NCBI RefSeq assembly: GCF_029369745.1
Contig: NZ_CP120210.1
Span: 1,054,001-1,118,000 of the forward strand
Direction of reading: 5' to 3'
Source of the DNA: Amycolatopsis sp. QT-25
GTDB taxonomy: Bacteria; Actinomycetota; Actinomycetes; Mycobacteriales; Pseudonocardiaceae
Length of the DNA stretch: 64,000 nucleotides
Of this stretch, positions 17,470 to 26,514 are shown in pieces. Both the position numbers and the translations under genes were made by a program. The number at the start of each line of letters is the position of its first letter. The first letter of the stretch is position 1. A model generated the notes under the pieces. The model was not told where the DNA came from, searched no databases, and was given only the letters and a program-made list of their open reading frames with translations.

Positions 17470-18723
17470 GGCGGATTCACATGGTGGTTGCAACACGCAT
17501 TGTTTGTTGGTTGGAGAGTAGTGCTTCGAGGGCTTCGGCGGGTGTGTGCCAGTCGAGGGTTTCGCGGGGGCGGCCGTTGAGTTCGGCGGCGACTCGTGCG
17601 AGGTCTGCGGCGGTGTGCTGGGACAGGTCGGTGCTTGTGGGGAAGTATTGGCGGAGTAGTCCGTTGGTGTTCTCGTTGGTTCCGCGTTGCCAGGGTGCGT
17701 GTGGGTCGCAGAAGTAGATGTCGATCCCGGTGGCCAGGGTGATCTTTTTGTGGTGGGCCATTTCCTTGCCCTGGTCCCAGGTCAAGGATTTCAGCAGCAG
17801 CGGCGGCAGCGTCTGGATGGTCTCGGTCATGGCGGCGGCGACGGTGGCGGCGTCGCGTCCGTGGGGCAGGTGCAGCAGCATCACGAACCGGGTCGATCGT
17901 TCGACCAGGGTCCCGATCGCGGATTTGTTGTTCTTGCCCAGGATCAGGTCGCCTTCCCAATGCCCGGGGACGGCGCGGTCGGTGACCTCGGCGGGCCGTT
18001 CGGAGATGTTGACCATGTCGGGGATCCTGCCCGCGGGCCGGGCCCGGCGGGCCTGGGCCTGCCGGCGGGGCATCCGCAGTGCCCGCCCGGTCCGCAACGC
18101 CTGGGTGAGTTCGCGGCGCAGCGCGCCTTTTCCCTGGACATACAGTGCTTGGTAGATCGTTTCGTGGGACACCCGCATCTCCGGCTGGTCGGGGAACTCC
18201 AGCACCAGTCTCCGCGCGATCTGACGCGGGGACCATTTACGGTTCAGCCTGTCCTGCACCACCTCCCGCAACACGGTGTCCGCGGCCAGTTTCGCGGCCT
18301 TCGGGCGTTTCGCACGGTTCTCGGCCGTGTGCTGCGCGCTGACAGCCCGATAGCGGCCGGAGGAACCGGTGTTGCGGGCCAGCTCGCGGGACACGGTCGA
18401 GGCCGGACGGCCGATCGCCCGCCCGATCGCCCGGGGCCCCTGGCCCGCGGCTTTCAGGCAGGCGATCTCCTCCCGCTCGGCCAGGCTCAACCGGAGGGGA
18501 CCAGGCCGAGCAGGTGCGTTACCGATCACCCCGCCAGCCTGCCGGAACAACCGCACCCCCGTCGTCGGGGACAGCCCCACCGCCCGGGCCGCCGGCTTCG
18601 CCGCCACCCCGGCCCGGACCTGATCCCAAAACCCCACCCGCACCGACCGCGGCAGCCACCGATGAACCCGCACCACAACCCCACCCCCATCAGACGGTGT
18701 TGCAACAACCCCATGACTCCGAG
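17470..18723 (-). mobile_element. IS30-family insertion sequence with 3-bp target duplication
   Basis: Inverted repeats of about 27 bp bound the element, at 17470-17496 and 18697-18723, with 20 of 27 positions matching and the inner ends both GTTGCAACAC. CCT is duplicated at 17467-17469 and 18724-18726. The element is 1254 bp and carries one transposase on the minus strand. The flanks rejoin into a dispersed hairpin repeat: TCCGTGAAGG on the left (17457-17466) and CTCCTTGAGGGACCC on the right. That matches the uninterrupted copy at 39638-39690. Confidence 0.85.
17477..18676 (-). CDS. IS30-family transposase
   Basis: About 399 residues. N-terminal helix-turn-helix segments (AAKPAARAVGLSPTTGVRLF; LSLAEREEIACLKAAG with PRAIGRAIGRPASTVSREL) precede the DDE catalytic core. 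Visible core pieces are AVPGHWEGDLILGKNNKSAI (first D), SLTWDQGKEMAHHKK (second D) and WQRGTNENTNGLLRQYFP (E), ending in AELNGRPRETLDWHTPAEAL. All three catalytic residues are present, so it looks active. GTG codons at 18676 and 18673 inside the element are plausible starts. A longer frame reaches 18763, outside the IS, and would translate the flanking hairpin, so I reject it. Confidence 0.93.
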   Translation of the reverse strand: MVRVHRWLPRSVRVGFWDQVRAGVAAKPAARAVGLSPTTGVRLFRQAGGVIGNAPARPGPLRLSLAEREEIACLKAAGQGPRAIGRAIGRPASTVSRELARNTGSSGRYRAVSAQHTAENRAKRPKAAKLAADTVLREVVQDRLNRKWSPRQIARRLVLEFPDQPEMRVSHETIYQALYVQGKGALRRELTQALRTGRALRMPRRQAQARRARPAGRIPDMVNISERPAEVTDRAVPGHWEGDLILGKNNKSAIGTLVERSTRFVMLLHLPHGRDAATVAAAMTETIQTLPPLLLKSLTWDQGKEMAHHKKITLATGIDIYFCDPHAPWQRGTNENTNGLLRQYFPTSTDLSQHTAADLARVAAELNGRPRETLDWHTPAEALEALLSNQQTMRVATTM

Positions 18724-18724
18724 C

Positions 18725-18766
18725 CTCCTTGAGGGACCCAGGGTCCCTCAAGGAGTCCTTCACGGA
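18725..18766. repeat. Hairpin repeat interrupted by the IS30 element
   Basis: A 15-bp perfect stem remains (18725-18739 with 18741-18755). The outer right arm, 18756-18766, has its partner on the far side of the IS at 17457-17466. The reconstructed stem differs from the intact copy at 39638-39690 by one base. Confidence 0.85.
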
Positions 18767-18793
18767 CCGCGCTCGGGCGAAACCCGTAGTCCG

Positions 18794-20254
18794 TCAGGAA
18801 ACGTCGGCCGACTTGGCCGCCCACGTGTTGCACTGGGAGATCCGGTTCTTCTGCGCGCCGTGCTGCCACCACGAGACGGCGTGGGCGTCGGAGCCGTGGT
18901 CGCGCGGCCCGCCGTTGTGGTCGCCGCGGTCCTGGGTCTGCCAGGCGTCGCGGTACATCGCCTGATCGACCGAGCCGCCGCGGCCCACCGTCGAGCCCAG
19001 GAACGTCCCGGACAGACACTGCGCCGAAAGTTCGTTGCGCCGCGACATCTCCAGGCCCGCCGCCGAGTCGGTGCCCGCTTCGTATCGCGCGTCCCAATAG
19101 GCCTCCGAGACACCGGAAAGCGCCTGGATGTGGTGCGCGTACTCATGGGCGTAGACGGCCAGATAGACCCCGGGCCGGTTGCCGTATTGGGGGACCTGAA
19201 GGCCTTCGTACGGCATGTAAAGCGTCTCGTTCTGCGAGCAGTAGAACGCCGCCACCGAACCGTTGCCGGCGTCGCCGCAGGGGCTCGACCAGTTCTTGCC
19301 GGACGGGTATTTCACGGTCGGGACCCGGAACGGCAGCTTCGTGTAGTTCATGACCTGCTGCCAGACGCTGTCCAGGCAGGGCCGCGCGCTTTCGAAGAAC
19401 GCCGCCGCCGCGTCCGGGTTGTTCGCCCAGCGCGAGAGGTTGCACGGCTGGTTCGGCAGGCCGACCTGGGCGTCGAGCCACAGCGGGTTGTCCGCCAGCT
19501 TGTGGTGCGGTTGCGGGCCGGACGGGGCACGGCTGGCCGAGGTCGCGCGGGTCGAGCCCGCCGACGTTTCGCGCGAGGTGGTCGAATCGCGCGAACGGGT
19601 GCTCGTCGTCGACGTGTCGCTGGACGTGGTCGTCGTCGTGTAGTCCGAAGAGGACGTCGTCGGATGGCTCGAGTATCCGGCATCCGCGGTGTGCCTCGAG
19701 TCGCCGTTCGCGATGGTGATGACCATCAGCAGCCCACCCATCACCGCCATCACGGCCACGATCGCGACCGCCGCGATCACCCCGCCGTTGGACTTCTTGG
19801 CGTGATATCCGCCGTACGGCGTGAAGGCGGGCTGAGTGAAACGCGGGCCGTACGGAAGCTGCGGTGGGCCGGCCGCGCCGGGGCGGAGCGGTACCGGCGC
19901 GCCGATCCGCGGCGGGGGCAGCGGGGCCGCGCCCGGCGGGGGCAGCGGCATCCCGCCGCTCGGCGGACCCGGCCGGAACGGCGGCGGGATCGGCGTCGGC
20001 CGGGAGACCGGCGGCCGCCCTGGGCGGCCGGGCGGGACGGGGCCCTGCCGCATGGGCGGAGCACCGCGCTGTGGCAGCGGACGCGCGGCCGGTGGTGGGA
20101 CCGGACGGCCACCTTGCGGCGGTAGCGGACGCCCAGCCGGTGGCGGCAGCGGACCCGCTCCGGGTGGCGGAAGCGGACGGCCACCTCGCGGCGGCGTCGG
20201 TGGTGGAGTCGGCCGGCGCCGCGGATCAGGCGCGCCGGGCGGCTGCTGGTTCAT
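18794..20254 (-). CDS. Membrane-anchored neutral zinc metallopeptidase with proline-rich N-terminus
   Basis: About 486 residues. The first 150 or so are extremely proline-rich (RPLPPPGAGPLPPPAGRPLP and similar). They are followed by a membrane helix (GGVIAAVAIVAVMAVMGGLL), a Ser/Thr linker and the peptidase domain. The zinc site is YAHEYAHHIQALSG, with SRRNELSAQCLSGTFLG downstream, as in the paralogue at 8473-9561. The ATG at 20254 is preferred; a frame from 20479 adds 75 residues that lie over the neighbouring promoter. The gene is divergent from the DUF2207 pair. The proline-rich arm may tether the enzyme or bind partners. Confidence 0.88.
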   Translation of the reverse strand: MNQQPPGAPDPRRRPTPPPTPPRGGRPLPPPGAGPLPPPAGRPLPPQGGRPVPPPAARPLPQRGAPPMRQGPVPPGRPGRPPVSRPTPIPPPFRPGPPSGGMPLPPPGAAPLPPPRIGAPVPLRPGAAGPPQLPYGPRFTQPAFTPYGGYHAKKSNGGVIAAVAIVAVMAVMGGLLMVITIANGDSRHTADAGYSSHPTTSSSDYTTTTTSSDTSTTSTRSRDSTTSRETSAGSTRATSASRAPSGPQPHHKLADNPLWLDAQVGLPNQPCNLSRWANNPDAAAAFFESARPCLDSVWQQVMNYTKLPFRVPTVKYPSGKNWSSPCGDAGNGSVAAFYCSQNETLYMPYEGLQVPQYGNRPGVYLAVYAHEYAHHIQALSGVSEAYWDARYEAGTDSAAGLEMSRRNELSAQCLSGTFLGSTVGRGGSVDQAMYRDAWQTQDRGDHNGGPRDHGSDAHAVSWWQHGAQKNRISQCNTWAAKSADVS

Positions 20255-20355
20255 CGAGTGGATCCCCCATGCGATTCGGCAACGCAGTTCGCCCAGGTGG
20301 GGCGATTCGGCGTTTCGGCGGTCAGCATAGATCGGCTGCCCTAAGGTGTGTGGCT

Positions 20356-22125
20356 GTGTTGACGAAATGGGGGACGGCGGTCGTGGCCGTCGCGGCGAGT
20401 TCGGCCTTGATGGCCCCGCCGTCGGATACGAACGTGCCGGAGGCGCCCGAAGCGGGCCCCTCGCTGACGAACGCGCCACAACTGCCGAAGCCGCCGCCGA
20501 TCGGGGCGCGCGGCGAACTCGGGCTGCTCCAACCGCCGAGCGGCGCGGCCGCGAACGTCTCGGTGAAGGTGGAACGCGACGGTTCGGTGTCGATCACCGA
20601 GCAGGTGACCGTCCCGGGTGGACAGCGGCTGGTACGCCGGATCCCGTTGAAGGTTCCCGCCGGTGAAGAGCAGGATCGCGTCTACGGCGTACGTGACGTG
20701 GTGGTCGAGGGCGCGGGGAAGACCGAGTCGAACGGCGAGCAGCTGATCGCCACCTTCGACGGCGGCGCGGCCACCCTCGAGTACAAAGTGGATGGCGCGG
20801 TCGCGGACGTCGGCGGCGCGCAGCAGGTGCGCTGGCAGGTGGCGAGCGGCTGGGACGGCGAACTGTCCAGGGTGTCCGCTTCGTTCAGCGCGCCGACGCG
20901 CGAAACGCCCACTGTGGACTGTTTCGCCGGGCCACTCGGTTCGGACCGGCAGTGTTCGCTCGCGGAAATCGACCACAGCGGCGTCGTCCGCGTCGAGCAG
21001 GACAAACTCGCGGCGGGCGAACGGGTCGACCTCGTCGTCCAGCTTCCGGCGGGCACGGTGCCCGCGAACGCGCGGTTCGAGCAGATCGCCTCGGTCGGCG
21101 GAGCGTTCGCCCTCACCACCGTGGCCGGCCTCGGGTTCGGGGCACTGGCGTTGTTCTCGATCCTCGGCGCGCTCGCCGTCTGGTTGCTGCGCCGTCGCGA
21201 CAAGGGCGCGCTCACCGCGGGCACCGGTCCGGTCGACGTCCTCCTGCGAGACGGTGATCGGGTCTCCTTCGCCTCGCCCGACGGTGTCCTGCCCGGCCAG
21301 GTCGGCACGGTCGTCGACGAGACGGTCGACGTCGTGGACGTCAGCGGCACGGTGGTCGACCTCGCGGTCCGCAACTATCTGTGGATCGCCGAGGTGCGCG
21401 GCGCGGGCGCCGTCGACTGGCAGCTCACCCGTCGTAACGCCCCCGACGAGCATCTCGTGGCCTTCGAACGCGAGATCTACACCGCGCTCCTTCCCGAGGG
21501 CACCGATTCCGTGCTGCTGTCGGAGCTCCGTGGCCGCGGCACCGTCGACCTCCGCGTCGCCGGTGAGGCGATGTACGCCGACGTCGCGGGCAAGGGCTGG
21601 TTCTCCCGCCGTCCGGACAAGGGCAGGAGCAAGCTCACGTGGGCGGGTGTCGGCCTGGTCGCGCTCGGGCTCGCGGGCACCGTCGTCCTGACGTTCACGG
21701 CGGGGCACGCGCTGCTCGGTGTCGCGGTCGTGCTCGCCGGGGTCGCCGCGTTGCTGGGCTCCTCTTGGGTGCCGCCGCGGACCTCACGCGGCAGGCGGCT
21801 GGTCGGCCAGGTACGCGGCCTGCTCGAGTACCTGCACACCGTCGAGGTCGCCGACATCCCCGTGGCGGACAGGGAATTGGTGTTCTCCCGGTCGCTGCCG
21901 TACGCCATCGTGCTCGGCGCCGCCGAGCATTGGCTCCGCACGTTCGAGGGGCTCGACCCGTCGGCGGACGGTTCGGCCGGGCTGTACTGGTTCGGCGGGC
22001 TCGAGGGCGATCGGGATCTGCGCCGCTTCGCCGCGCACCTGCCGTCGTTCCTGTCCGCTTTGGACGGTCTGCTCGCCGAATCCGGGCACCTGCGCTCGCT
22101 CCGCCCCGAACCGGTCCCCGCCTGA
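20356..22125 (+). CDS. DUF2207 domain-containing membrane protein (copy 1)
   Basis: About 589 residues. An N-terminal signal segment (TKWGTAVVAVAASSALMAPP) leads into an external domain opening with NVSVKVERDGSVSITEQVTV, the DUF2207 pattern. A helix follows near FALTTVAGLGFGALALFSIL, then a cytoplasmic region (GVLPGQVGTVVDETVDVVDV, VVDLAVRNYLWIAEV). Two further helices sit near LVALGLAGTVVLTFTAG. GTG at 20356 lies 8 nt after TAAGGT (20342-20347), suggesting a leaderless transcript; GTG 20350 and TTG 20359 are alternatives. A paralogue with the same architecture follows directly. Function unknown. Confidence 0.85.
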   Translation: MLTKWGTAVVAVAASSALMAPPSDTNVPEAPEAGPSLTNAPQLPKPPPIGARGELGLLQPPSGAAANVSVKVERDGSVSITEQVTVPGGQRLVRRIPLKVPAGEEQDRVYGVRDVVVEGAGKTESNGEQLIATFDGGAATLEYKVDGAVADVGGAQQVRWQVASGWDGELSRVSASFSAPTRETPTVDCFAGPLGSDRQCSLAEIDHSGVVRVEQDKLAAGERVDLVVQLPAGTVPANARFEQIASVGGAFALTTVAGLGFGALALFSILGALAVWLLRRRDKGALTAGTGPVDVLLRDGDRVSFASPDGVLPGQVGTVVDETVDVVDVSGTVVDLAVRNYLWIAEVRGAGAVDWQLTRRNAPDEHLVAFEREIYTALLPEGTDSVLLSELRGRGTVDLRVAGEAMYADVAGKGWFSRRPDKGRSKLTWAGVGLVALGLAGTVVLTFTAGHALLGVAVVLAGVAALLGSSWVPPRTSRGRRLVGQVRGLLEYLHTVEVADIPVADRELVFSRSLPYAIVLGAAEHWLRTFEGLDPSADGSAGLYWFGGLEGDRDLRRFAAHLPSFLSALDGLLAESGHLRSLRPEPVPA

Positions 22126-22135
22126 CGTGAAGACT

Positions 22136-22199
22136 CGCAATTCGGCACCGGTTTGCGATCCTTGCACGCGCAATTATCGCAAACCGGTGCCGAATTGCG
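22136..22199. repeat. Perfect 24-bp inverted repeat (AATTCGGCACC family)
   Basis: Arms 22136-22159 and 22176-22199 are perfectly complementary, with core AATTCGGCACCGGTTTGCGA, around a 16-nt loop. The right arm ends on the GTG start of DUF2207 copy 2. A diverged copy is at 46515-46577. Confidence 0.88.
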
Positions 22200-23815
22200 T
22201 GGTCTTGCCGCTCACCCTGCTGGTGCTTCCTCTCCTGCTGGTGCTGAGCGCGGCACCGGCGGGAGCGCAAGGCGAACCGCAACTGCCTTCGCTGCCCAAC
22301 AGCGCGGAGATCTCGCTCAAGGTGGAACGCGACGGCGCCCTTTCGGTCGTCGAGGCGGTGTCCGTGCCGAGTGAGGCGACGATGACCCGCCGGATCCCGC
22401 TCCGCACGGCGGCCCCGCACGACCGCGACCGGATCATCGGCATCCGTGACGTCGTCATCGAGGGGGCGGGCAACTCCGAGCTGACCGAAGACGAGTTCAC
22501 CGTCAAGCTCAGGGGCGGCACCTCGATCGTCCGGTACACAGTGGACGGTGCGGTCACCGGGGCGGACGGCCTGGTGCGCGTCGGCTGGCAGGTCGCGGGC
22601 GGCTGGGACGCCCGGCTCGAACTCGTGCGCGCCAGCTTCGCCGCGCCGTCCGTCCCGAACGCGGTCACCTGCTACGCCGGGCCCGAGGCGTCGCGCGCGC
22701 ACTGTGGGGCCGCCCAGATCGCGCATTCCGGGCTGACCCGGTTCAGCCAGCAGAATCTCGCGGCCGGGCAGCGGATGGAGATTTCGGTCGAGTTGCCCGC
22801 CGGCACCGTCCCGGCGAACGCGCGGCTGGAGCCGTCGAAGACCTTCGCCGGGGCGTTCGTGCTCACCGCTCCGGTCGGCTGGGCTTGGGGCGGTTTCGCG
22901 CTCGCGCTGGTCGTGGGTGCCGTGGCGCTGGCTTTGCTGCGAAGGCGTGACAAGCATCCGGGCGCCGCGCTCCCGGTCCGGCTGCTCACCGGAAAGGACG
23001 ACCAAGCCGCGTTCTCGTCACCCGATGGCGTACTGCCCGGACAGGTCGGGACCGTTCTCACGGGTCGCGCCGACGCCGTCGACCTGGCCGCGACGGTCGT
23101 CGACCTCGCGGTCCGGAACTACCTCTGGGTGACCGAGGAGCCCGGCGAGCTGACCGGCTGGCTGCTCGTCCGCCGCAATCCGCCGGACGAGCAGCTGACC
23201 GCTTTCGAACGCGCGGTGTTCGACGTCCTGCTGCCGGACGGACGGGAGTCGGTGCCGCTGTCCGAACTGCGGTCCGCGCGGGTCGGGATCGAAACGGTGC
23301 GGGACGCGCTGGACGACAGCGTTGTCGAACGCCGCTGGTATTCGCGGTTGCCCGGCAGGCTCACCGGCATCGGCCTGCGCGTCTGCTGCTACGGGCTGTT
23401 CCTCACCGTCCTGCTGGCCTTGACCGTCGGCTACGCCCAGCTCGGGTCGATCGTCGTCGCCGCGGGCGCGGTACTCGCCGTCGCCGCCCGATGGCTCCCG
23501 GCGCGCACCGGAGCCGGTGTCAGGCTGCACCGGCGGCTGCTCGGCGTTCGTGACGCGTTGCTGGAGACCACGGCGGCGGCCGTCCCGAAGCTCGAACGCG
23601 AGGTGCTCCTTTCGCGGGCGTTGCCGTACGCGCTCGCTCTCGGCGAACAAGAAAACTGGGTCGCCGGCTTCGCCGGACTCAAGGGTCCGCCCAAGATCTA
23701 CTGGTGTGGCAGGGAAGGCGCCGCCGAGGCGGACGTCGCACGGGCGAGCGACTTCACAGCCGCGCTCGTGGGAACCTTCGCCACGACCCGCCAGGGTCGT
23801 CGCCTGGAGGCCTGA
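22199..23815 (+). CDS. DUF2207 domain-containing membrane protein (copy 2)
   Basis: About 538 residues and clearly paralogous to the preceding gene. It has a signal peptide (PLTLLVLPLLLVLSAAPAGA) and the opening ISLKVERDGALSVVEAVSVP. Then come VELPAGTVPANARLE, a helix near AWGGFALALVVGAVALALL and the cytoplasmic DGVLPGQVGTVLTGRADAVD. GTG at 22199 puts the signal peptide at the N-terminus but falls on the last base of a hairpin repeat. An in-frame GTG at 22127 would translate the whole hairpin (NSAPVCDPCTRNYRKPVPNC), which seems unlikely for a secreted protein. The two genes probably form an operon. Function unknown. Confidence 0.83.
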   Translation: MVLPLTLLVLPLLLVLSAAPAGAQGEPQLPSLPNSAEISLKVERDGALSVVEAVSVPSEATMTRRIPLRTAAPHDRDRIIGIRDVVIEGAGNSELTEDEFTVKLRGGTSIVRYTVDGAVTGADGLVRVGWQVAGGWDARLELVRASFAAPSVPNAVTCYAGPEASRAHCGAAQIAHSGLTRFSQQNLAAGQRMEISVELPAGTVPANARLEPSKTFAGAFVLTAPVGWAWGGFALALVVGAVALALLRRRDKHPGAALPVRLLTGKDDQAAFSSPDGVLPGQVGTVLTGRADAVDLAATVVDLAVRNYLWVTEEPGELTGWLLVRRNPPDEQLTAFERAVFDVLLPDGRESVPLSELRSARVGIETVRDALDDSVVERRWYSRLPGRLTGIGLRVCCYGLFLTVLLALTVGYAQLGSIVVAAGAVLAVAARWLPARTGAGVRLHRRLLGVRDALLETTAAAVPKLEREVLLSRALPYALALGEQENWVAGFAGLKGPPKIYWCGREGAAEADVARASDFTAALVGTFATTRQGRRLEA

Positions 23816-23836
23816 GTAGCCCGTAGGGTGGTGCGC

Positions 23837-25141
23837 ATGGCCGATCCCGAGCTTGTCCGATTCACCCTCGACAACGGTCTGCGCGTGGTGCTCGCGCCCG
23901 ACGCGACCGCTCCGGTGGTGGGTGTCAGCGTCCACTACGACGTGGGCTTCCGATCCGAGCCCGAAGGGCGCACCGGTTTCGCGCACCTCTTCGAGCATTT
24001 GATGTTCCAGGGGAGCGAGAGCCTGGAGAAGCTCGCGCACTTCCGGTACGTCCAGTCGAGTGGTGGCAGCTTCAACGGCTCCACCCATCCGGACTACACG
24101 GACTACTTCGAGGTCCTTCCCGCCGCGGCTCTCGAGCGCGCCCTGTTCCTCGAAGCGGACAGGATGCGGGCGCCGAAGCTGACGCAGGAGAACCTGGCCA
24201 ACCAGATCGACGTGGTCAAGGAGGAGATCCGCCTCAACGTGCTGAACCGGCCGTACGGCGGGTTCCCGTGGATCACCCTCCCGCCGGTGCTGTATTCCAC
24301 CTTCCCCAACGCGCACAACGGTTACGGCGGTTTCGAGGATCTCGAACAGGCCACCCTGGACGACTGCGCGGCCTTCTTCGACACCTACTACTCGCCCGCG
24401 AACGCGGTGCTGACCGTCGCCGGTGACTTCACCGTCGAGCAGGCCCGTGAGCTGATCGAGAAGCACTTCGGCGACGTGCCGCACCGGCCCGCGCCCGAGC
24501 GTCCCTCCTTCGCCGAGCCCGCCCCCGAGGGTGAGCTGCGCGGCGAGCAGGTGGACCCGCACGCCCCGCTGCCCGCGGTCGGCGTGGGCTACCGCATGCC
24601 GGATCCGATCAACGACCTCGACGGCTACCTGGCGAATCTCGTGCTCGCCGGCGTGCTGACCGACGGCGACGGCTCCCGGCTCCAGCAGCGCCTGGTGCAC
24701 CGCGAGCCGCTGGTCGTCGACATCGGCGCCGGTGCCGGGCTGTTCGGCCCGTTCGAAGCCCGCGACCCGGACACGTTCACCGTCACCGCGATCCACCCGC
24801 ACGAGGTGAGCACCGACCAGGTCCTCACCGCGCTGGACGAGGAACTGGAGAAGCTGGCGGCCACGCCGCCGGGAGACCAGGAGATCAAGAAGGTCACCGC
24901 GCGCTGGGCCGCGAGCCTGCATGCCGAGCACGACAAGCTGGTGTCCCGGACGCTCGCGCTCGGCTCTTTCGAGCTGCTGTACGGCGACGCGTCGCTGGTG
25001 TACCGGCTCGCCGAGAAGATCTCGGCGGTCACCGGGGAGGCCGTTTCGGCGGCGGCGAAGGCGCTGCGGCCCGATTCGCGCGCCGTACTCGTCGTCCGGC
25101 CGGGTAGTGGATCTTCAGACCAGGAAGGTACCGAGCAGTGA
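23837..25141 (+). CDS. M16-family zinc metalloprotease, catalytic subunit
   Basis: A 434-residue pitrilysin-family peptidase with the inverted zinc motif HLFEH at residues 50-54. The third ligand is expected at Glu130, inside DVVKEEIRLNVLNRPYG, at the correct spacing of about 76 residues. ATG at 23837 is 7 nt downstream of TAGGGT (23824-23829), consistent with leaderless transcription; the GTG three codons earlier would fall inside that element. Its stop overlaps the start of the second M16 gene by 4 bp, so the pair probably makes a heterodimer. Likely role: clearance of small unfolded peptides. Confidence 0.92.
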   Translation: MADPELVRFTLDNGLRVVLAPDATAPVVGVSVHYDVGFRSEPEGRTGFAHLFEHLMFQGSESLEKLAHFRYVQSSGGSFNGSTHPDYTDYFEVLPAAALERALFLEADRMRAPKLTQENLANQIDVVKEEIRLNVLNRPYGGFPWITLPPVLYSTFPNAHNGYGGFEDLEQATLDDCAAFFDTYYSPANAVLTVAGDFTVEQARELIEKHFGDVPHRPAPERPSFAEPAPEGELRGEQVDPHAPLPAVGVGYRMPDPINDLDGYLANLVLAGVLTDGDGSRLQQRLVHREPLVVDIGAGAGLFGPFEARDPDTFTVTAIHPHEVSTDQVLTALDEELEKLAATPPGDQEIKKVTARWAASLHAEHDKLVSRTLALGSFELLYGDASLVYRLAEKISAVTGEAVSAAAKALRPDSRAVLVVRPGSGSSDQEGTEQ

Positions 25142-26514
25142 GCGCACCGCACCGCACCGCCGAGGAGATCGGCCGCACGGCCGCCGGGCCGCGCCCGGTC
25201 CCGCCGCTGGGGACGCAGCGCGCCGCCGCCGATCTGTCCCATGTGGACACCACGCTGAGCAACGGGCTGCGGGTGCTCGCCGTCCGCAAGCCCACCGTGC
25301 CGCTGGTCGAACTGCGGGTGTGGATCCCGTTCGCCGGTGAGGACAAACTCCACCCGGCCACCGCCGAAGTGCTCGCCGAGACCCTGCTGACCGGCACCGC
25401 CCGCCGCGACCGCATCGAGATCGACGCCGAACTGGCGCTGATCGGTGGCGACCTCGCCTCCGGCGTCGACCCGGAGCGGCTGATCATCACCGGCACTTCG
25501 CTGGCCGACGGCCTGCCGACGATGCTCGACGTCCTCGCCGACGCGCTCACCGGAGCCTCTTACGTGGACGCGGAGGTCGAGCGGGAGCGCGAGCGGCTCA
25601 TCGAGCGGATCGCCGTCTCCCGCACCCAGCCGAGGACGATCGCCCGCGAGGCACTGCAGAAGCACCGCTACGGCGACCACCCCGCGGTGCGAGAGGTTCC
25701 GCAGGCCGAAGACGTGGCCGTCGTGGCGCCCGAGCAGGTTCGCGCACTGCACCGGGCTTCGGTGCTGCCGCGCGGATCCGTGCTGGTGATCGTCGGCGAC
25801 ATCGACCCCGAGACCGTCATCGGCGACTTGGAGAAGGCGTTCGGCGGCTGGGCTTCGGACCGCTCCGCCGTCCGCCTGCCCGCGCTGCCCGAGCTCACCG
25901 GGGGCAACGTCCTGCTGGTGCCGCGGGCCGGTGCCGTGCAGTCGCAGATCCGGCTGTCCGCGCAGTCGGTGTCACGCACGGACCCGCGATATCCGGCACT
26001 GCAGCTGGCGAACCTCGTCTACGGCGGGTACTTCTCGTCGCGGCTGGTCGAGAACATCCGTGAGGACAAGGGGTACACCTACAGCGCCCACTCCGGATTC
26101 GAGTTCACCGACCAGACCGCCGTGGTGAACGTCGACGCGGACACCGCGACCGACGCCACCGCGGCCGCGCTCCTGGAGACCAGGTACGAGCTGGCCAGGC
26201 TCGGTCTCGTGCCGCCGACCGCCGACGAGGTCGAGTCGGTGCGGCAGTACGCGATCGGCTCGCTGGTCACGTCCGCGTCCTCGCAGGGCGGCCTCGCCGC
26301 CCAGCTGGCCGCGCTCGCCGCGACCGGGCTGGGCGTCGAATGGCTCGCCGAGCACCCGGCACGGCTCGCCGCGGTCACCGCCGAAGACGTCGCGAACGCC
26401 GCGCTGGAGTTCTTCGCACCCAAGCGGTTCACCGGGGTCGTCGTCGGTGACGCCGACGTCCTCGCGCCGAAACTGACGGCGCTGGGCGACGTGACGGTCG
26501 GGGAGCCCGCCTGA
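25138..26514 (+). CDS. M16-family protease, non-catalytic partner subunit
   Basis: A 458-residue M16 homologue. HxxEH is absent: the corresponding region reads AEVLAETLLTGTARRD. The substrate-binding motif typical of non-catalytic subunits is kept as NIREDKGYTYSAHSGF. Paired M16 genes in which one supplies zinc chemistry and the other the R/Y pair are well known, and the 4-bp GTGA overlap with the upstream gene supports that reading. It in turn overlaps nudC by 1 bp. Confidence 0.92.
   Translation: MSAPHRTAEEIGRTAAGPRPVPPLGTQRAAADLSHVDTTLSNGLRVLAVRKPTVPLVELRVWIPFAGEDKLHPATAEVLAETLLTGTARRDRIEIDAELALIGGDLASGVDPERLIITGTSLADGLPTMLDVLADALTGASYVDAEVERERERLIERIAVSRTQPRTIAREALQKHRYGDHPAVREVPQAEDVAVVAPEQVRALHRASVLPRGSVLVIVGDIDPETVIGDLEKAFGGWASDRSAVRLPALPELTGGNVLLVPRAGAVQSQIRLSAQSVSRTDPRYPALQLANLVYGGYFSSRLVENIREDKGYTYSAHSGFEFTDQTAVVNVDADTATDATAAALLETRYELARLGLVPPTADEVESVRQYAIGSLVTSASSQGGLAAQLAALAATGLGVEWLAEHPARLAAVTAEDVANAALEFFAPKRFTGVVVGDADVLAPKLTALGDVTVGEPA

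Noticed and set aside
17385..18236. 283-codon minus-strand frame overlapping the IS30 transposase
   Set aside because: Out-of-frame shadow; the frame ending at 17477 carries the full DDE motifs.
18677..18763. Extended N-terminus of the IS30 transposase from GTG 18763
   Set aside because: It would translate host hairpin sequence outside the element boundary defined by the CCT duplication.
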